This document shows, piece after piece, positions 45,113-54,924 of a stretch of DNA of 64,000 nt (position 1 is the first letter of the stretch; every line of letters starts with the position of its first letter). The position numbers and the translations under genes are program-made. The stretch is taken from NCBI RefSeq assembly GCF_900174585.1, contig NZ_FWPT01000005.1:186001-250000 (forward strand), written 5' to 3'. The notes under the pieces were generated by a model that had not been told where the DNA came from, did no database searches, and was given only the letters and a program-made list of their open reading frames with translations. Origin of the DNA: Parendozoicomonas haliclonae (GTDB lineage: Bacteria; Pseudomonadota; Gammaproteobacteria; Pseudomonadales; Endozoicomonadaceae).

Positions 45113-46480
45113 ATGATAAAAACACTCAAAAGAACTCATCTGGCCGCGTCTATGGCCATGTGTCTCGGTCTGGCCAGCACAGGCCTGCAGGCAGCGGTTT
45201 CTCCGGAGGAAGCGGCCAAACTGGGTAAGGATCTGACGCCAGTAGGCGCGATCAAGGCCGGTAACGCCGATGGAACCATTCCGGCCTGGACCGGCAAGCT
45301 GGTCACCACCCAGGATGCTGATGGTTTTCTGATCGACCCGTATGCGGCTGACAAGCCGTTGTACACGATCACTGCCGCCAATATGGATCAGTATGCCGAT
45401 AAGCTGTCCGATGGTGTTAAGGCGATGCTTAAGCGTTACCCGGACACTTACAAGCTGCCGGTTTACGAGAGTCGTCGTCCGGTCAGCTATCCGCAGAAAA
45501 TCTATGATGCGGCCAAGGTCAATGCGACTACAGCCAAACTGAAAGAGGGCGGTAATGGTCTGGTGGACTTTGCTGAGTCCGTGCCTTTCCCTATGCCCCA
45601 GAATGGTCTGGAAGCGGCCTGGAACCATCTGACCCGTTTCAAGGGCGGCGGTTTTGAAGCCTTCACCATGCAGATGGTGGTTCAGAACACCGGTGATTAC
45701 ATGGCCGTACGCCTGCATGACTATCAGGTGTTCCCACACTATCTGGAAGAGGGCTTTGATGCCGAGCAGGACAACAACGTTCTGTTCTACTTTATGCGTC
45801 GTGCCCTCAGCCCGGCTCGTCTGACCGGTAACGTGCTGCTGGTTCACGAAACCATTGATCAGGTGGAAGAGGCACGCCGTGCCTGGGCCTACAATGCCGG
45901 TCAGCGTCGTGTACGCCGCGCACCGACCGTAGCTTATGATGGCCCGGGTTTTGCTGCCGAAGGTACCCGGACGTCCGATAACGTGGACATGTATAACGGT
46001 TCTCCGGACCGCTATAACTGGAAGCTGGTGGGCAAGAAGGAGATGATTGTTCCTTACAACGCCTACCGTCTGGCCTCCAAAGAGATCAAGTATGATGATC
46101 TGATCCAGAAGGGCCATATCAACCAGGATTCTGCCCGTTATGAGCTGCATCGGGTATGGGTGGTGGAAGCCACGCTGAAGGATGATGCCCGTCATGTCTA
46201 TGCCAAGCGTACCATGTACATTGACGAAGACTCCTGGCAGGCGGTTCTGGTGGATCACTATGATGGCCGTGGCCAGCTGTGGCGTGTGGCCGAAGGGCAT
46301 CATGTGTTCCTGGACCAGCCTCAGACTACCGGTATGACTGCCGAGGTGCTGTATGATCTGCAGTCCGGTCGTTATATCGCCATGGGGCTGGTGAATGAAG
46401 AAACCAAGCCAACCAACTTTGAGTTCAGCCCCAAGCGCAGAACCTTTACGCCTGCGGCTCTTCGCCGTGCCGGTAAGTAA
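45113..46480 (+). CDS. DUF1329-family periplasmic protein (LolA-like fold)
   Basis: A 455-residue protein with a signal peptide ending near GLQAAVS and a mature part that begins SPEEAAKLGKDLTPVGAIKAG, the DUF1329 signature, with GTIPAWTGKL shortly after. Family members are thought to share the LolA/LppX half-barrel fold that binds lipid. Blocks SDNVDMYNGSPDRYNWKLVG and HVYAKRTMYIDEDSWQAVLV are typical. Pairs with the DUF1302 barrel gene upstream, so the natural picture is a periplasmic lipid carrier working with an outer-membrane barrel; that is inference. A terminator follows. Confidence 0.9.
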   Translation: MIKTLKRTHLAASMAMCLGLASTGLQAAVSPEEAAKLGKDLTPVGAIKAGNADGTIPAWTGKLVTTQDADGFLIDPYAADKPLYTITAANMDQYADKLSDGVKAMLKRYPDTYKLPVYESRRPVSYPQKIYDAAKVNATTAKLKEGGNGLVDFAESVPFPMPQNGLEAAWNHLTRFKGGGFEAFTMQMVVQNTGDYMAVRLHDYQVFPHYLEEGFDAEQDNNVLFYFMRRALSPARLTGNVLLVHETIDQVEEARRAWAYNAGQRRVRRAPTVAYDGPGFAAEGTRTSDNVDMYNGSPDRYNWKLVGKKEMIVPYNAYRLASKEIKYDDLIQKGHINQDSARYELHRVWVVEATLKDDARHVYAKRTMYIDEDSWQAVLVDHYDGRGQLWRVAEGHHVFLDQPQTTGMTAEVLYDLQSGRYIAMGLVNEETKPTNFEFSPKRRTFTPAALRRAGK

Positions 46481-46510
46481 TGGTTATGCTTAATCACGGC
46501 TGACAGCCAG

Positions 46511-46536
46511 AAAGACCTCCTGCGGGAGGTCTTTTT
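46511..46536 (+). terminator. Terminator after DUF1302/DUF1329 pair
   Basis: AAAGACCTCC / GGAGGTCTTT with a four-base loop, followed by TT. Confidence 0.88.
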
Positions 46537-46711
46537 CATTAGAGGTAATCACTGGAATTGTCAGTGATTTGTAATGGTAAAAACCCCGATTGTGTGTCGG
46601 GAACAACGCTCTACAATGGTCAACCTTCTCAGATGGCCATCTGTCCCCCCAGCATGACCACCCGCGATATCTCTCTTTGATTTTCTGCCTTTATAAACAA
46701 CAGGACATACG

Positions 46712-47308
46712 ATGAGTACGCAATACGCAAACCCTGCCCCCCTGGGTCTGTGTGGTTTCGGCATGACAACCATTCTTCTCAATATTCATAATGCCGGCTT
46801 CTTTGATATCAGTGCTGTGATTCTGGCCATGGGCCTGTGCTACGGTGGTCTGGCACAGGTGCTGGTGGGACTGATGGAGTTCCGTCGTGGCAATACCTTC
46901 GGCACGCTGGCCTTTACTTCCTATGGCCTGTTCTGGTGGTCGCTGGTCCTGATCTGGGTACTGCCGGTACTCGGCCTGACCGAAGCTTCTCCGCACAGTT
47001 TCGTTGGCTGGTATCTGCTGCTGTGGGGCATCTTCACCCTTTGCCTGTTCTTCGGCACCCTGAAAGGCGCTTTCATCGGAAAGTTTGTTTTTGGCTCCCT
47101 GACCACGCTGTTCTTCCTGTTGGCGTACAAGGACTTTACCGGTAACGCCAGCGTAGGCATCTTTGCCGGTTATGTGGGCATTATCTGTGGTGCCAGCGCG
47201 ATCTATGAAGCGATTGGCCTGACCCTGAATGAAAAGTACGGTCGGGAAGTGATCCCGATGGGCGAACCGAAACAAGCCAGTGTCCAGGTAGAAGCGGTAC
47301 TGGTGTGA
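46712..47308 (+). CDS. Acetate/succinate uptake transporter (GPR1/FUN34/YaaH family)
   Basis: A 198-residue inner-membrane protein with six hydrophobic segments. The family signature NPAPLGLCGFGMTTILLNIH is at residues 6-25, and ALAFTSYGLFW-like GTLAFTSYGLFWWSLVLIW lies in the middle. E. coli SatP (YaaH) carries acetate and succinate with protons; yeast Ato proteins are relatives. Length matches SatP (188). It starts after a 231-base gap that holds a terminator and no other element I can identify. Flanked by a terminator downstream, so monocistronic. Confidence 0.92.
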   Translation: MSTQYANPAPLGLCGFGMTTILLNIHNAGFFDISAVILAMGLCYGGLAQVLVGLMEFRRGNTFGTLAFTSYGLFWWSLVLIWVLPVLGLTEASPHSFVGWYLLLWGIFTLCLFFGTLKGAFIGKFVFGSLTTLFFLLAYKDFTGNASVGIFAGYVGIICGASAIYEAIGLTLNEKYGREVIPMGEPKQASVQVEAVLV

Positions 47309-47315
47309 TGACAGA

Positions 47316-47343
47316 AACGGGCTCCTGGTGAGCTCGTTTTTTT
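47316..47343 (+). terminator. Terminator after SatP-like gene
   Basis: AACGGGCTC / GAGCTCGTT with one G-U pair, a five-base loop and seven T in total. Confidence 0.8.
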
Positions 47344-47445
47344 ATGCTCTTTATATCTCCGTGCTGAAGGCTTGTCTCAGGTCAAACGGTTCTGATGGTC
47401 TGTGCGCTTAGACTGCGTTTTTGACCTGACGACACCGAGCTTTTT

Positions 47446-48600
47446 GTGACCTTTATATTTGACCAAGTGATGGACCGCTCCCATACCGACAGTGCGAAAT
47501 GGGAACTCTATGGCCCCGATGTGCTGCCGCTGTGGATTGCTGATATGGATTTCGCCACAGCTCCGGTGATCACCGAAGCCCTGCATCAGCGTATCAGCCA
47601 TGGTATCTATGGCTATACCCAGCCCGGAAAAGACCTTGAGCAGTTGATTGTTGACCGTTGTCGTGAACGTTATCAGTGGGAGATTCAGGCCGAGTGGATT
47701 GTGTGGCTGCCGAATCTTGTATCTGCTCTGCATATTGCTACCCGCGCCTATACAACCAGTGATGAGAGTGTTATTGCTCCGGTGCCGGTCTATCACCACT
47801 TTCTGATAGCTCCGAAGAATGCCGATCGTGAGCTGGTCCAACTGAACTGGACTGACCGTGATGGTGTGCCGGTATTAGACCTTGAAGAGCTGGACGCTCG
47901 TCTGGCGCGACAGGAAAGCAAAGAACCACGACTGCTATTACTGTGCAATCCCCATAACCCGAATGGACGGGTTCTTTCACAGGCAGAACTGCAGGAACTG
48001 GAACAGTTTTGCCAGAAGCACAATCTGATTATCTGCTCCGATGAGATCCACTGTGATTTGATTCTGGATAAGGAAGTACGCCACACCCCGTTTGCTTCCC
48101 TGAGTGATTTTGCCCGTGAGCATACCGTCACCCTGATGTCCGCCTCCAAAACCTTTAACCTGGCCGGCTTTGCCAGTGCTTACGCCATTATTCCCAATGC
48201 AGAACTACGTGCACGTTTTCAGCAGGTGCGCGATGGTATTGTGCCACCGCCGGATATGCTGGGCTTTATTGCAGCCAAAGCGGCATACAGTGAAGGTGGT
48301 GACTGGCATGAAGCCCTGCTCGAATATCTGCGTGGTAATCATGACTATTTGCTGCAGGCGATCAATGCCATTCCCGGTCTGACCATGAAGCCGTTGCAGG
48401 GCACTTATCTGGCATGGATTGATACCAGTGCACTGGGGCTGGATGATCCTCAGGCCTTTTTCCTGGAGGCTGGTGTGGGCTTGAATGCCGGTGCAGTCTT
48501 TGGTGATAAAGACTACGTGCGCCTGAACTTTGCCTGTCCGCGTTCGGTGCTTGAGGAGGCTGTAGGCAGGATGGCAGCTGCCATAGCAGCTAGAGGATGA
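47446..48600 (+). CDS. MalY/PatB-family PLP-dependent cystathionine beta-lyase
   Basis: A 384-residue class I/II aminotransferase-fold enzyme. N-terminal DRSHTDSAKWELYGPDVLPL and WIADMDFATAPVITEALHQR are the MalY/PatB signature; the PLP lysine is Lys235 in SASKTFNLAGFASAY, preceded by HNPNGRVLS (PLP ring contact) and CSDEIHCDL (catalytic Asp). Members cleave C-S bonds of cystathionine or cysteine conjugates. The start is a GTG with no strong ribosome site. Convergent with the large ankyrin-repeat gene: only nine bases separate the stops and no terminator is seen there. Confidence 0.92.
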   Translation: MTFIFDQVMDRSHTDSAKWELYGPDVLPLWIADMDFATAPVITEALHQRISHGIYGYTQPGKDLEQLIVDRCRERYQWEIQAEWIVWLPNLVSALHIATRAYTTSDESVIAPVPVYHHFLIAPKNADRELVQLNWTDRDGVPVLDLEELDARLARQESKEPRLLLLCNPHNPNGRVLSQAELQELEQFCQKHNLIICSDEIHCDLILDKEVRHTPFASLSDFAREHTVTLMSASKTFNLAGFASAYAIIPNAELRARFQQVRDGIVPPPDMLGFIAAKAAYSEGGDWHEALLEYLRGNHDYLLQAINAIPGLTMKPLQGTYLAWIDTSALGLDDPQAFFLEAGVGLNAGAVFGDKDYVRLNFACPRSVLEEAVGRMAAAIAARG

Positions 48601-48609
48601 TATCTGGCG

Positions 48610-51600
48610 TTATAGCTCCAGGTTTTTGAATTGAGCGAACCGTGCCAATGCGACGGTCACCGAGTTATTAAAGGCCTGGCCAACATGCTGCTGAAGCATC
48701 TGGTAGTGGTTTTTCGTGGGTGAGTCATTGTCGAGGCAGCTATCGATATATTGGCTGGTGGCCTGGGTGGAGACGTCCAGTGCTGCCAGCAAGGCCTGAG
48801 CTTCAATCTCTCCCAGTCTGCCCGCCGCACCCTTTTTGAGTAAGCCGGCAATGGTCGGTTTGTTCAGACCATTGGCATCATGAGCAGACTGCTGACTATT
48901 GCTGGAAAAGAGCGGCGGTAGCATAGAGTTATGCTCCAAAACCCTTTGGGCGCCAGCATAATCTCCTGATACAGCCAGTTGATGGGCTTCCTCAAGACAT
49001 TCCCTGGCAATGTCACTCATCGATAACTTGTAGGAAAAGGCTTCTGCTTTCAAGGCTTCCAGCGGATAGCCAATTTCCTGTGGAATTGGGGTCTGGCCTT
49101 CAGGCAGCAAGGACAGGTAAGTATGCCCGGTTTCCAGCAGGTGGGAGGTGGTATTGGCACCTTCTGTCAGTGTTGGTAAGTCGGAGTTGCCAATCAAATG
49201 TTGGAACACCGGCTTCGGCAGTTCCGGTAACAGGCAGAGAGCTGGCCCTGTTTGCTGGCCCAGGGCTTTTACCTGTTCCATGACCTCGCCTTCGGTCAGG
49301 TCAAGTATTGGGACTTTCTCAATCCGGTTAAGCACATGCAGGGTATTGGGATTAACGCGGGATTTATTGATAAACAACACCGTGGGTTTATCCTGTCCTT
49401 TCAGCGCCCTTGTCCAGTTCTCCAAAGTATTACTTTCGCTGACTTTGGGGTGATGGGTGCCATAAATAACCCCGGTATGAATCTTCTGGTCACGACACTG
49501 ACTACAGAGTTGGGCCAGTTGCTCGCCATAATGATTGGCTGGCTGACCCAGTTGGGTAAATTGCTGATCCAGCCATTCGTGTTCGCTGGTAATCCCGGAG
49601 GTTGTGCTAAGTTGCTCTGGAATAATACTGTTAACAGGAAGGTTAAGTGGTCGGACATTAGCGTGGTCACCATCAATATCCAAGGACGCCAGTTGTAGCT
49701 CAGAGGCAAAACGATAGGGTGCCACTCGCAGATAGTGGTTAGGATGAAGTTTGTTAAAAGTCAGGCGCTTATCTGTCAGCGCGGAAAAACCCAGTTCCAG
49801 TTGCGGCTCATCCTCGACGGCCTGATCATATTCAACGACCTGAATCTCACTGTCACCCAGCTTGAACGTTTGTGGCACACCGTTGTTGGGATCAAAACCG
49901 GAGCCTGACAGCAGAATGGCGAGCTTGTGGAGACTGACCTCCCGCATGCGTTGAAATTCGAGGTGCTGTTCCGGTGACCAGTTCTGGCGGGGGGTATCCG
50001 TCAGACATGGGCTGTTATCCGACAGGATTTCATCCGGAGGTGACAGACGCAGCTGAATGGTCGGCGTACCAAGGTCGGCCAGTTTACGCACTAGCTGCAG
50101 GCTGGCGTTTTCATCACCCATGGAATACAGCCGCTTAGTGCTCTCATTAGGGAAGCAGTTAAAACGTCCATATACACCAACCTTACCCAGCTTTTGTACC
50201 AGTTGGCTGGCCTGCTGCTCCAGTTGGGCATTTCCCTTGGTGACAGTCGATGTCAGATCAAGGCTGTCCACAGTGCTGGTGTGTGAGTCGGTGTGATTTT
50301 TTTGCGCCTTAGCTGTATCAACGGCCAGATCAAGAGCCTTGAGTGTGTCAGGAGATAGAGTTGAAGTGTTGGTTGGCGCGCCAGTTGAGGCAGCCTGTTG
50401 TTGCAGGCGAACTGGTTTGGCGGGCAGGGGAATGCGTCTGGCCAGCTGAGCCATTCGGTTATTGAGTGTGGCATTGTTGCAGAAGGGTGTATCGCGAATG
50501 CTGGTGATGGCTTCCTGAAACCCGGGCACGGTTGCTGCCTGCTCAATCAGTTTCAGGCGTTCCTGTTCAGAGAGCCGGGTATTGCGGATCATGGCCTGAA
50601 ATGGCGTTTCCTGTCTGTCATCCCTAATAAACAGGGTTTCGGGGCTGCGGGCCATCATAAGGCTGCAACACTCATAAGAGTGTCCCCGACAGGCCAAGTG
50701 TTGCGGTGTTGCCCCTTTGCTGTTGGTGATTGAAAAGGCAGGATCTCTGTTGATGCTTGTCGGCAGCTGCTCCAGAAGTTCGGGTGTCTGGGCCATAAGA
50801 TGAAGCGGTGTAAGACCACGGGCGTTTTTCAGGGTGAGAGCGTTCCGGCCCTGCTGAGTTGTTACGGCCTGCTGGACAGCCTGGGCAGCGTGGCGTTCTT
50901 CACTGAGCATATGCATCAGTGTTTCCGGGTTGTCGGGCAGATGCTGGTGCAGGGCGTGAGGATACCGTTCCAAAAGCCATGGGGCGTCGACGACCATAGA
51001 TTTGCAGCTTAACAGCATGGCATTGTTCAGCAGGGTTTTGAACCGCATGGAGATCATGGCCCGGTCGGCTCGATCCAGCTCTTCGTCCTCAGAGAGCGTC
51101 AGTTGCTCAAGCAAAGCCTTGGGCGCGTTATATTGCCGTAGTGCTTTATCGAGTTGTGTGGCAAACGTCGGTGACGCCTTTCGCGCCACGGAGAAAAGCA
51201 GTTGCTTGTCTTCATCATGCAGGGTGTCGTCTTTCAATATCTGCTGCAGTGGTGTGGTGCCCAGATAATCTTCCTGCAGCAGGAGTTCCGGTGCAGCCCG
51301 CAGAGCATATACGCAGTTGGCCTGCTGGTCGTTGTAAACCGCCAGATGCAAAGGGGTTTTGCCCAGCTGATCCACCTGATGGTAGGCAGAAGGATCTATA
51401 TCCTCAGCCACCATTTTCATAATATCGGAACGCTGGCTCATCAGGAGGTGGTGGGGTGTTTCTCCGGCCCGGTTGGTCAGACTATGCAGGGCATCGATAA
51501 CTGGCGGGTAACAGAAAAGCTGCGACAGGAAGGCATCATCATTTTCCTGGCACAGTTTGTGGAGCCAGGTGTTATTGTTCTTGTCATAGTTTCTACTGAG

Positions 51601-51981
51601 GCAGCTCGGATCCCGTTTGAGTAGCCATGGGTATTCCTGCAGGATTTGGCAACAGGTTTCGTAATCATTCTCGGCAACCAGCTGATCAAATTCTTCGCCC
51701 ATCTCCTGTTCTTCTTCTGGATCAAACTCATCGGAATAACTAACTTCAATATCTCTTTCGGATAGCGAGCTGGATGACGTCGTGGAGAGGGTATCAATAC
51801 CGCTGTCTGTTTCAGAATCCTGGCTCAAAAGGGTGGAGGGGGATTCTGTTTCGCTCACTTGGCGACCGAAAAAGTTTCCGGATGTCTCTTCCGTGGCAGG
51901 GTGGTGTTTACCGGTCTCAATACGGTTCAGATCGGGATTGGGTTGTGGCCTTGGTGTGCTGCCTACACCATCTTTTGACAT
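48610..51981 (-). CDS. Ankyrin-repeat protein with GT-B-like C-terminal domain
   Basis: About 1123 residues from the ATG at 51981, chosen because AGGGAC sits five bases before it (an ATG at 52035 would add 18 residues; positions below use that longer count). Residues 60-115 are disordered, acidic and Ser/Thr-rich (TDSGIDTLSTTSSSS). Ankyrin motifs follow: GETPHHLLM (~191-199), GKTPLHLAVY (~225-234), GTTPLQQIL (~259-267), GLTPLHLMA (~407-415), GATPQHLAC (~441-449). After a low-complexity linker, ~615-1000 alternates strands and helices with GVYGRFNCFPNES, MGDENASLQLVRKLADLG and SDLPTLTEGANTTSHLLETG, reminiscent of GT-B glycosyltransferase nucleotide-sugar sites. A helical tail ends it. No signal peptide; an injected or cytoplasmic effector is plausible. 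The C-terminal assignment is my inference. Confidence 0.8.
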   Translation of the reverse strand: MSKDGVGSTPRPQPNPDLNRIETGKHHPATEETSGNFFGRQVSETESPSTLLSQDSETDSGIDTLSTTSSSSLSERDIEVSYSDEFDPEEEQEMGEEFDQLVAENDYETCCQILQEYPWLLKRDPSCLSRNYDKNNNTWLHKLCQENDDAFLSQLFCYPPVIDALHSLTNRAGETPHHLLMSQRSDIMKMVAEDIDPSAYHQVDQLGKTPLHLAVYNDQQANCVYALRAAPELLLQEDYLGTTPLQQILKDDTLHDEDKQLLFSVARKASPTFATQLDKALRQYNAPKALLEQLTLSEDEELDRADRAMISMRFKTLLNNAMLLSCKSMVVDAPWLLERYPHALHQHLPDNPETLMHMLSEERHAAQAVQQAVTTQQGRNALTLKNARGLTPLHLMAQTPELLEQLPTSINRDPAFSITNSKGATPQHLACRGHSYECCSLMMARSPETLFIRDDRQETPFQAMIRNTRLSEQERLKLIEQAATVPGFQEAITSIRDTPFCNNATLNNRMAQLARRIPLPAKPVRLQQQAASTGAPTNTSTLSPDTLKALDLAVDTAKAQKNHTDSHTSTVDSLDLTSTVTKGNAQLEQQASQLVQKLGKVGVYGRFNCFPNESTKRLYSMGDENASLQLVRKLADLGTPTIQLRLSPPDEILSDNSPCLTDTPRQNWSPEQHLEFQRMREVSLHKLAILLSGSGFDPNNGVPQTFKLGDSEIQVVEYDQAVEDEPQLELGFSALTDKRLTFNKLHPNHYLRVAPYRFASELQLASLDIDGDHANVRPLNLPVNSIIPEQLSTTSGITSEHEWLDQQFTQLGQPANHYGEQLAQLCSQCRDQKIHTGVIYGTHHPKVSESNTLENWTRALKGQDKPTVLFINKSRVNPNTLHVLNRIEKVPILDLTEGEVMEQVKALGQQTGPALCLLPELPKPVFQHLIGNSDLPTLTEGANTTSHLLETGHTYLSLLPEGQTPIPQEIGYPLEALKAEAFSYKLSMSDIARECLEEAHQLAVSGDYAGAQRVLEHNSMLPPLFSSNSQQSAHDANGLNKPTIAGLLKKGAAGRLGEIEAQALLAALDVSTQATSQYIDSCLDNDSPTKNHYQMLQQHVGQAFNNSVTVALARFAQFKNLEL

Positions 51982-52222
51982 ATCGTCCCTGAATGCGCCG
52001 TTGACTCCTGATAACTCTAGCAAAATCATTGGCATGGTCAGATTTTATGGCACGGTGAATGCGGATGTTGTGGCAGGGCAGCGCGATTAGAATCCGTTGC
52101 TTGATCTGCTATTTTCAGTAGCCGTTGGTTTTTACCGGCGTCGATCGTGGTGACTTTTTGTATATGTTTACCGCGATTTTTGAGAGAATGCCCGGCTTTT
52201 AAAATCCATCGCGCCTGAGTCT

Positions 52223-54502
52223 ATGCCTGTACATACCGCTCCTGATCTTTTCTCATATCCCAAATACTGGGCAGAGTGCTACGGAACTGCACCCTGGCTG
52301 CCCATGAGTCGTGAAGAGATGGATGCTCTGGGCTGGGATTCCTGTGACATTATCATCGTGACCGGTGATGCCTATGTCGATCATCCCAGCTTTGGCATGG
52401 CCGTTGTCGGCCGCTTTATGGAATCCCAGGGTTTTCGGGTAGGGATTATCTCCCAGCCGGACTGGACCAAACCCGATGACTTTATGAAGCTGGGCAAGCC
52501 CAACCTGTTTTTTGGTGTGGCTGCTGGCAATATGGATTCCATGATCAACCACTACACGGCTGATCTGAAAAAGCGCAATGACGATGCCTACACCCCGGAT
52601 GCTGCTCCCGGCAAGCGTCCGGATCGTGCCGTCACGGTATATACCCAGCGCTGCCGTCAGGCTTATAAAGATGTGCCGATCTATATCGGTGGTATTGAGG
52701 CCAGCCTGCGCCGTATTGCCCAGTATGACCACTGGGATGATGAAGTGCGTCGTTCTGTGCTGGTGGATTCTGGCGCAGACATTCTTATCTACGGTAATGC
52801 CGAACGGGCCATGGCTGAGCTGGCTCATCGTATGTCAGCTGGTGAGACGATCGACACCATTCAGGATATTCGCGGCACAGCCGTTCTGAAAAAAGCCCTG
52901 CCGGAAGGCTGGACCGAGATTGATTCTTCCCGTATCGATTGGCCGCGGGACATTGCTTCCCTGGAAGAGGCCTACGGTGGCAGCCCTTACGAGATAAAAG
53001 AAGAGTCCACCTGCGCGGAGAATAAGCAGGCGGAAGCCGAAGGTGTTCAGCCGGTACGGATTATTCCTCTGCCACTGCATCGCAAAGCCGGTTACGACAA
53101 GAGCAAGACCTGTATCCGTCTGCCATCTTATGAAAAGGTGAGCAAGGATCCGGCTCTCTACGCCCACGCTTCACGGGTTCTCCATCAGGAGTCCAACCCG
53201 ATGAATGCTCATGTGCTGATCCAGAAACATGGCAACCGGGAAGTGTGGGTGAACCCACCGCCGATTCCGTTGACTACCGAAGAGATGGATGGCGTGTTTG
53301 GCCTGTTCTATCAGCGTCGTCCGCATCCGGCTTATGGCAATGCCAAGATTCCGGCCTATGACATGATCAAGACCTCGGTCAATATTATGCGGGGCTGTTT
53401 TGGTGGTTGTTCTTTCTGCTCCATTACCGAGCACGAAGGCCGGGTGATCCAGAGCCGTTCCCAGGAGTCGATCCTGAATGAGCTGGAAGATATCCGCGAC
53501 AAGGTACCAGGCTTTACTGGCCAGATTTCTGATCTGGGCGGCCCAACGGCAAACATGTATTTCCTGAACTGTAAGTCTGCGGAGATTCATGCCAACTGCC
53601 GTCGTCTGTCCTGTGTGTTCCCGACCATCTGCAAGAATCTGGAAACATCCCACGAGAAGACCACTGAACTCTACCGTGCGGCGCGCAAGGTGCGGGGCAT
53701 CAAGAAGATCGCCATTGCTTCCGGTCTCCGTTATGACCTGGCGGTGAAGGACCCTGAGTATGTGCGCGAGCTGGTGACCCACCATGTGGGTGGTTACCTG
53801 AAGATCGCTCCGGAGCATACCGAGAAGAATACCCTGGATTTGATGATGAAGCCGGGTATGGGAACTTACGATGAATTCAAAAAGATGTTCGATAAATTCT
53901 CGAAAGAGGCGGGCAAGAAGCAGTATCTGATCCCGTACTTTATTGCCGCTCATCCGGGTTCGACCGATGAAGATATGATGAACCTCGGCCTGTGGCTGAA
54001 GAAGAACGGCTTCCGGGTGGATCAGGTGCAGACCTTCTATCCATCGCCTATGTCTCTGGCCACGGCGATGTACCACTCCGGTCGTAATCCGCTGAAGCGG
54101 GTGACCTATAAGGATGGTCGTCTGTATATTCCCCGGAATATGGAGCAGCGTCGTCTGCACAAGGCGTTCCTGCGTCACCATGACGAGAAGAACTTCGATC
54201 TGCTGCGGAAGTCGCTGACCGAGATGGGCCGTACCGACCTGATCGGCTATGGCGAGAACCAGCTGGTACCGCCGGCAGAGCGTCGTGGTTCCGGTCGCGG
54301 TCAGCAGCGTCAGGGTGGTCGTCCACCGGCGCGTACTGCTGCGGGTAAGCCATTCCAGAAAGCCCGTGGCGGTCAGTGGGATAACCGTCGTGCAGATAAG
54401 CCTGCTTCCGGTGGTAACCGACCTGCTGGTGGCAATAAAGGTGGAAAGCCGGGTAAACCAGCCAAGTCTGGTGGCGCTCGCCGCAGCAAGCCGGCTCGTT
54501 AA
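52223..54502 (+). CDS. YgiQ-family radical SAM protein
   Basis: A 759-residue radical SAM protein. The 4Fe-4S cysteines are Cys392, Cys396 and Cys399 in GCFGGCSFC, followed by SITEHEGR. Order: an N-terminal cobalamin-binding-like/YgiQ N domain ([52 protein letters not shown]), the radical SAM barrel from ~375 to ~620, and a C-terminal basic Gly/Arg/Pro/Lys-rich tail from ~687 (e.g. [19 protein letters not shown]). YgiQ function is unknown. The tail looks like an RNA- or nucleic-acid-binding disordered segment. The start is preceded by AAAATCCATCGCGCC with no strong ribosome site. Confidence 0.93.
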   Translation: MPVHTAPDLFSYPKYWAECYGTAPWLPMSREEMDALGWDSCDIIIVTGDAYVDHPSFGMAVVGRFMESQGFRVGIISQPDWTKPDDFMKLGKPNLFFGVAAGNMDSMINHYTADLKKRNDDAYTPDAAPGKRPDRAVTVYTQRCRQAYKDVPIYIGGIEASLRRIAQYDHWDDEVRRSVLVDSGADILIYGNAERAMAELAHRMSAGETIDTIQDIRGTAVLKKALPEGWTEIDSSRIDWPRDIASLEEAYGGSPYEIKEESTCAENKQAEAEGVQPVRIIPLPLHRKAGYDKSKTCIRLPSYEKVSKDPALYAHASRVLHQESNPMNAHVLIQKHGNREVWVNPPPIPLTTEEMDGVFGLFYQRRPHPAYGNAKIPAYDMIKTSVNIMRGCFGGCSFCSITEHEGRVIQSRSQESILNELEDIRDKVPGFTGQISDLGGPTANMYFLNCKSAEIHANCRRLSCVFPTICKNLETSHEKTTELYRAARKVRGIKKIAIASGLRYDLAVKDPEYVRELVTHHVGGYLKIAPEHTEKNTLDLMMKPGMGTYDEFKKMFDKFSKEAGKKQYLIPYFIAAHPGSTDEDMMNLGLWLKKNGFRVDQVQTFYPSPMSLATAMYHSGRNPLKRVTYKDGRLYIPRNMEQRRLHKAFLRHHDEKNFDLLRKSLTEMGRTDLIGYGENQLVPPAERRGSGRGQQRQGGRPPARTAAGKPFQKARGGQWDNRRADKPASGGNRPAGGNKGGKPGKPAKSGGARRSKPAR

Positions 54503-54525
54503 TCCTATCTCCTGTCTTTACTGTT

Positions 54526-54553
54526 ACTCCACTGACTGATCGGTCAGTGGAGT
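54526..54553 (+). terminator. Hairpin after ygiQ-like gene
   Basis: ACTCCACTGAC / GTCAGTGGAGT arms with a six-base loop, 23 bases after the stop. The T run is missing immediately after, though GTTTACTTTT comes soon. It probably helps end the transcript before the Tad cluster. Confidence 0.6.
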
Positions 54554-54690
54554 AGTCTGCTGTTTACTTTTCTACCGTTTTATTTAACCGCTGCGTTACA
54601 AATCTGCCGAAACTTTAACCGGGTCGCTTCCTCTAAATCTGGCATTTACAGCAATGTTACATGTCAGACAGAGAAAGAGTGGAGTGTGTG

Positions 54691-54918
54691 ATGATCGGTG
54701 AAAGACTAACCGCTTTGTATATCAAATCCTGGCTGTTCCTTGATCAGTTAAAGAGTGACCAGCGTGGCGTCACGGCCATTGAATACGCTTTGGTCGCTGT
54801 GGCGATTGCTGCCGTTGTTGGCGTGGTGTTCTCGGCAGATGGCACCAACAGTCTGAAGGGCGCACTGCAGGGAGCCATGCAGCGGTTGAGCAACCAGCTG
54901 AGTGGTGCCGGTTCCTGA
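54691..54918 (+). CDS. flp: Flp-type IVb pilin precursor
   Basis: A 75-residue prepilin. The leader MIGERLTALYIKSWLFLDQL with KSDQRG precedes the cleavage site G26/V27, and Glu31 is at position +5 of the mature protein in VTAIEYAL, followed by a hydrophobic helix (VAVAIAAVVGVVFSA). This is the Flp/Tad pilin signature. The start at 54691 follows GGAG at six bases; ATG at 54661 would add ten residues. The leader is longer than usual for Flp pilins (~26 versus ~15-20). First gene of the Tad cluster, with the cognate peptidase right behind. Confidence 0.93.
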   Translation: MIGERLTALYIKSWLFLDQLKSDQRGVTAIEYALVAVAIAAVVGVVFSADGTNSLKGALQGAMQRLSNQLSGAGS

Positions 54919-54924
54919 TACCCG

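Noticed and set aside
51982-52035. Earlier start (52035) for the ankyrin protein
   Set aside because: The added 18 residues are not needed and the ATG at 51981 has the better ribosome site (AGGGAC); the longer start remains possible.
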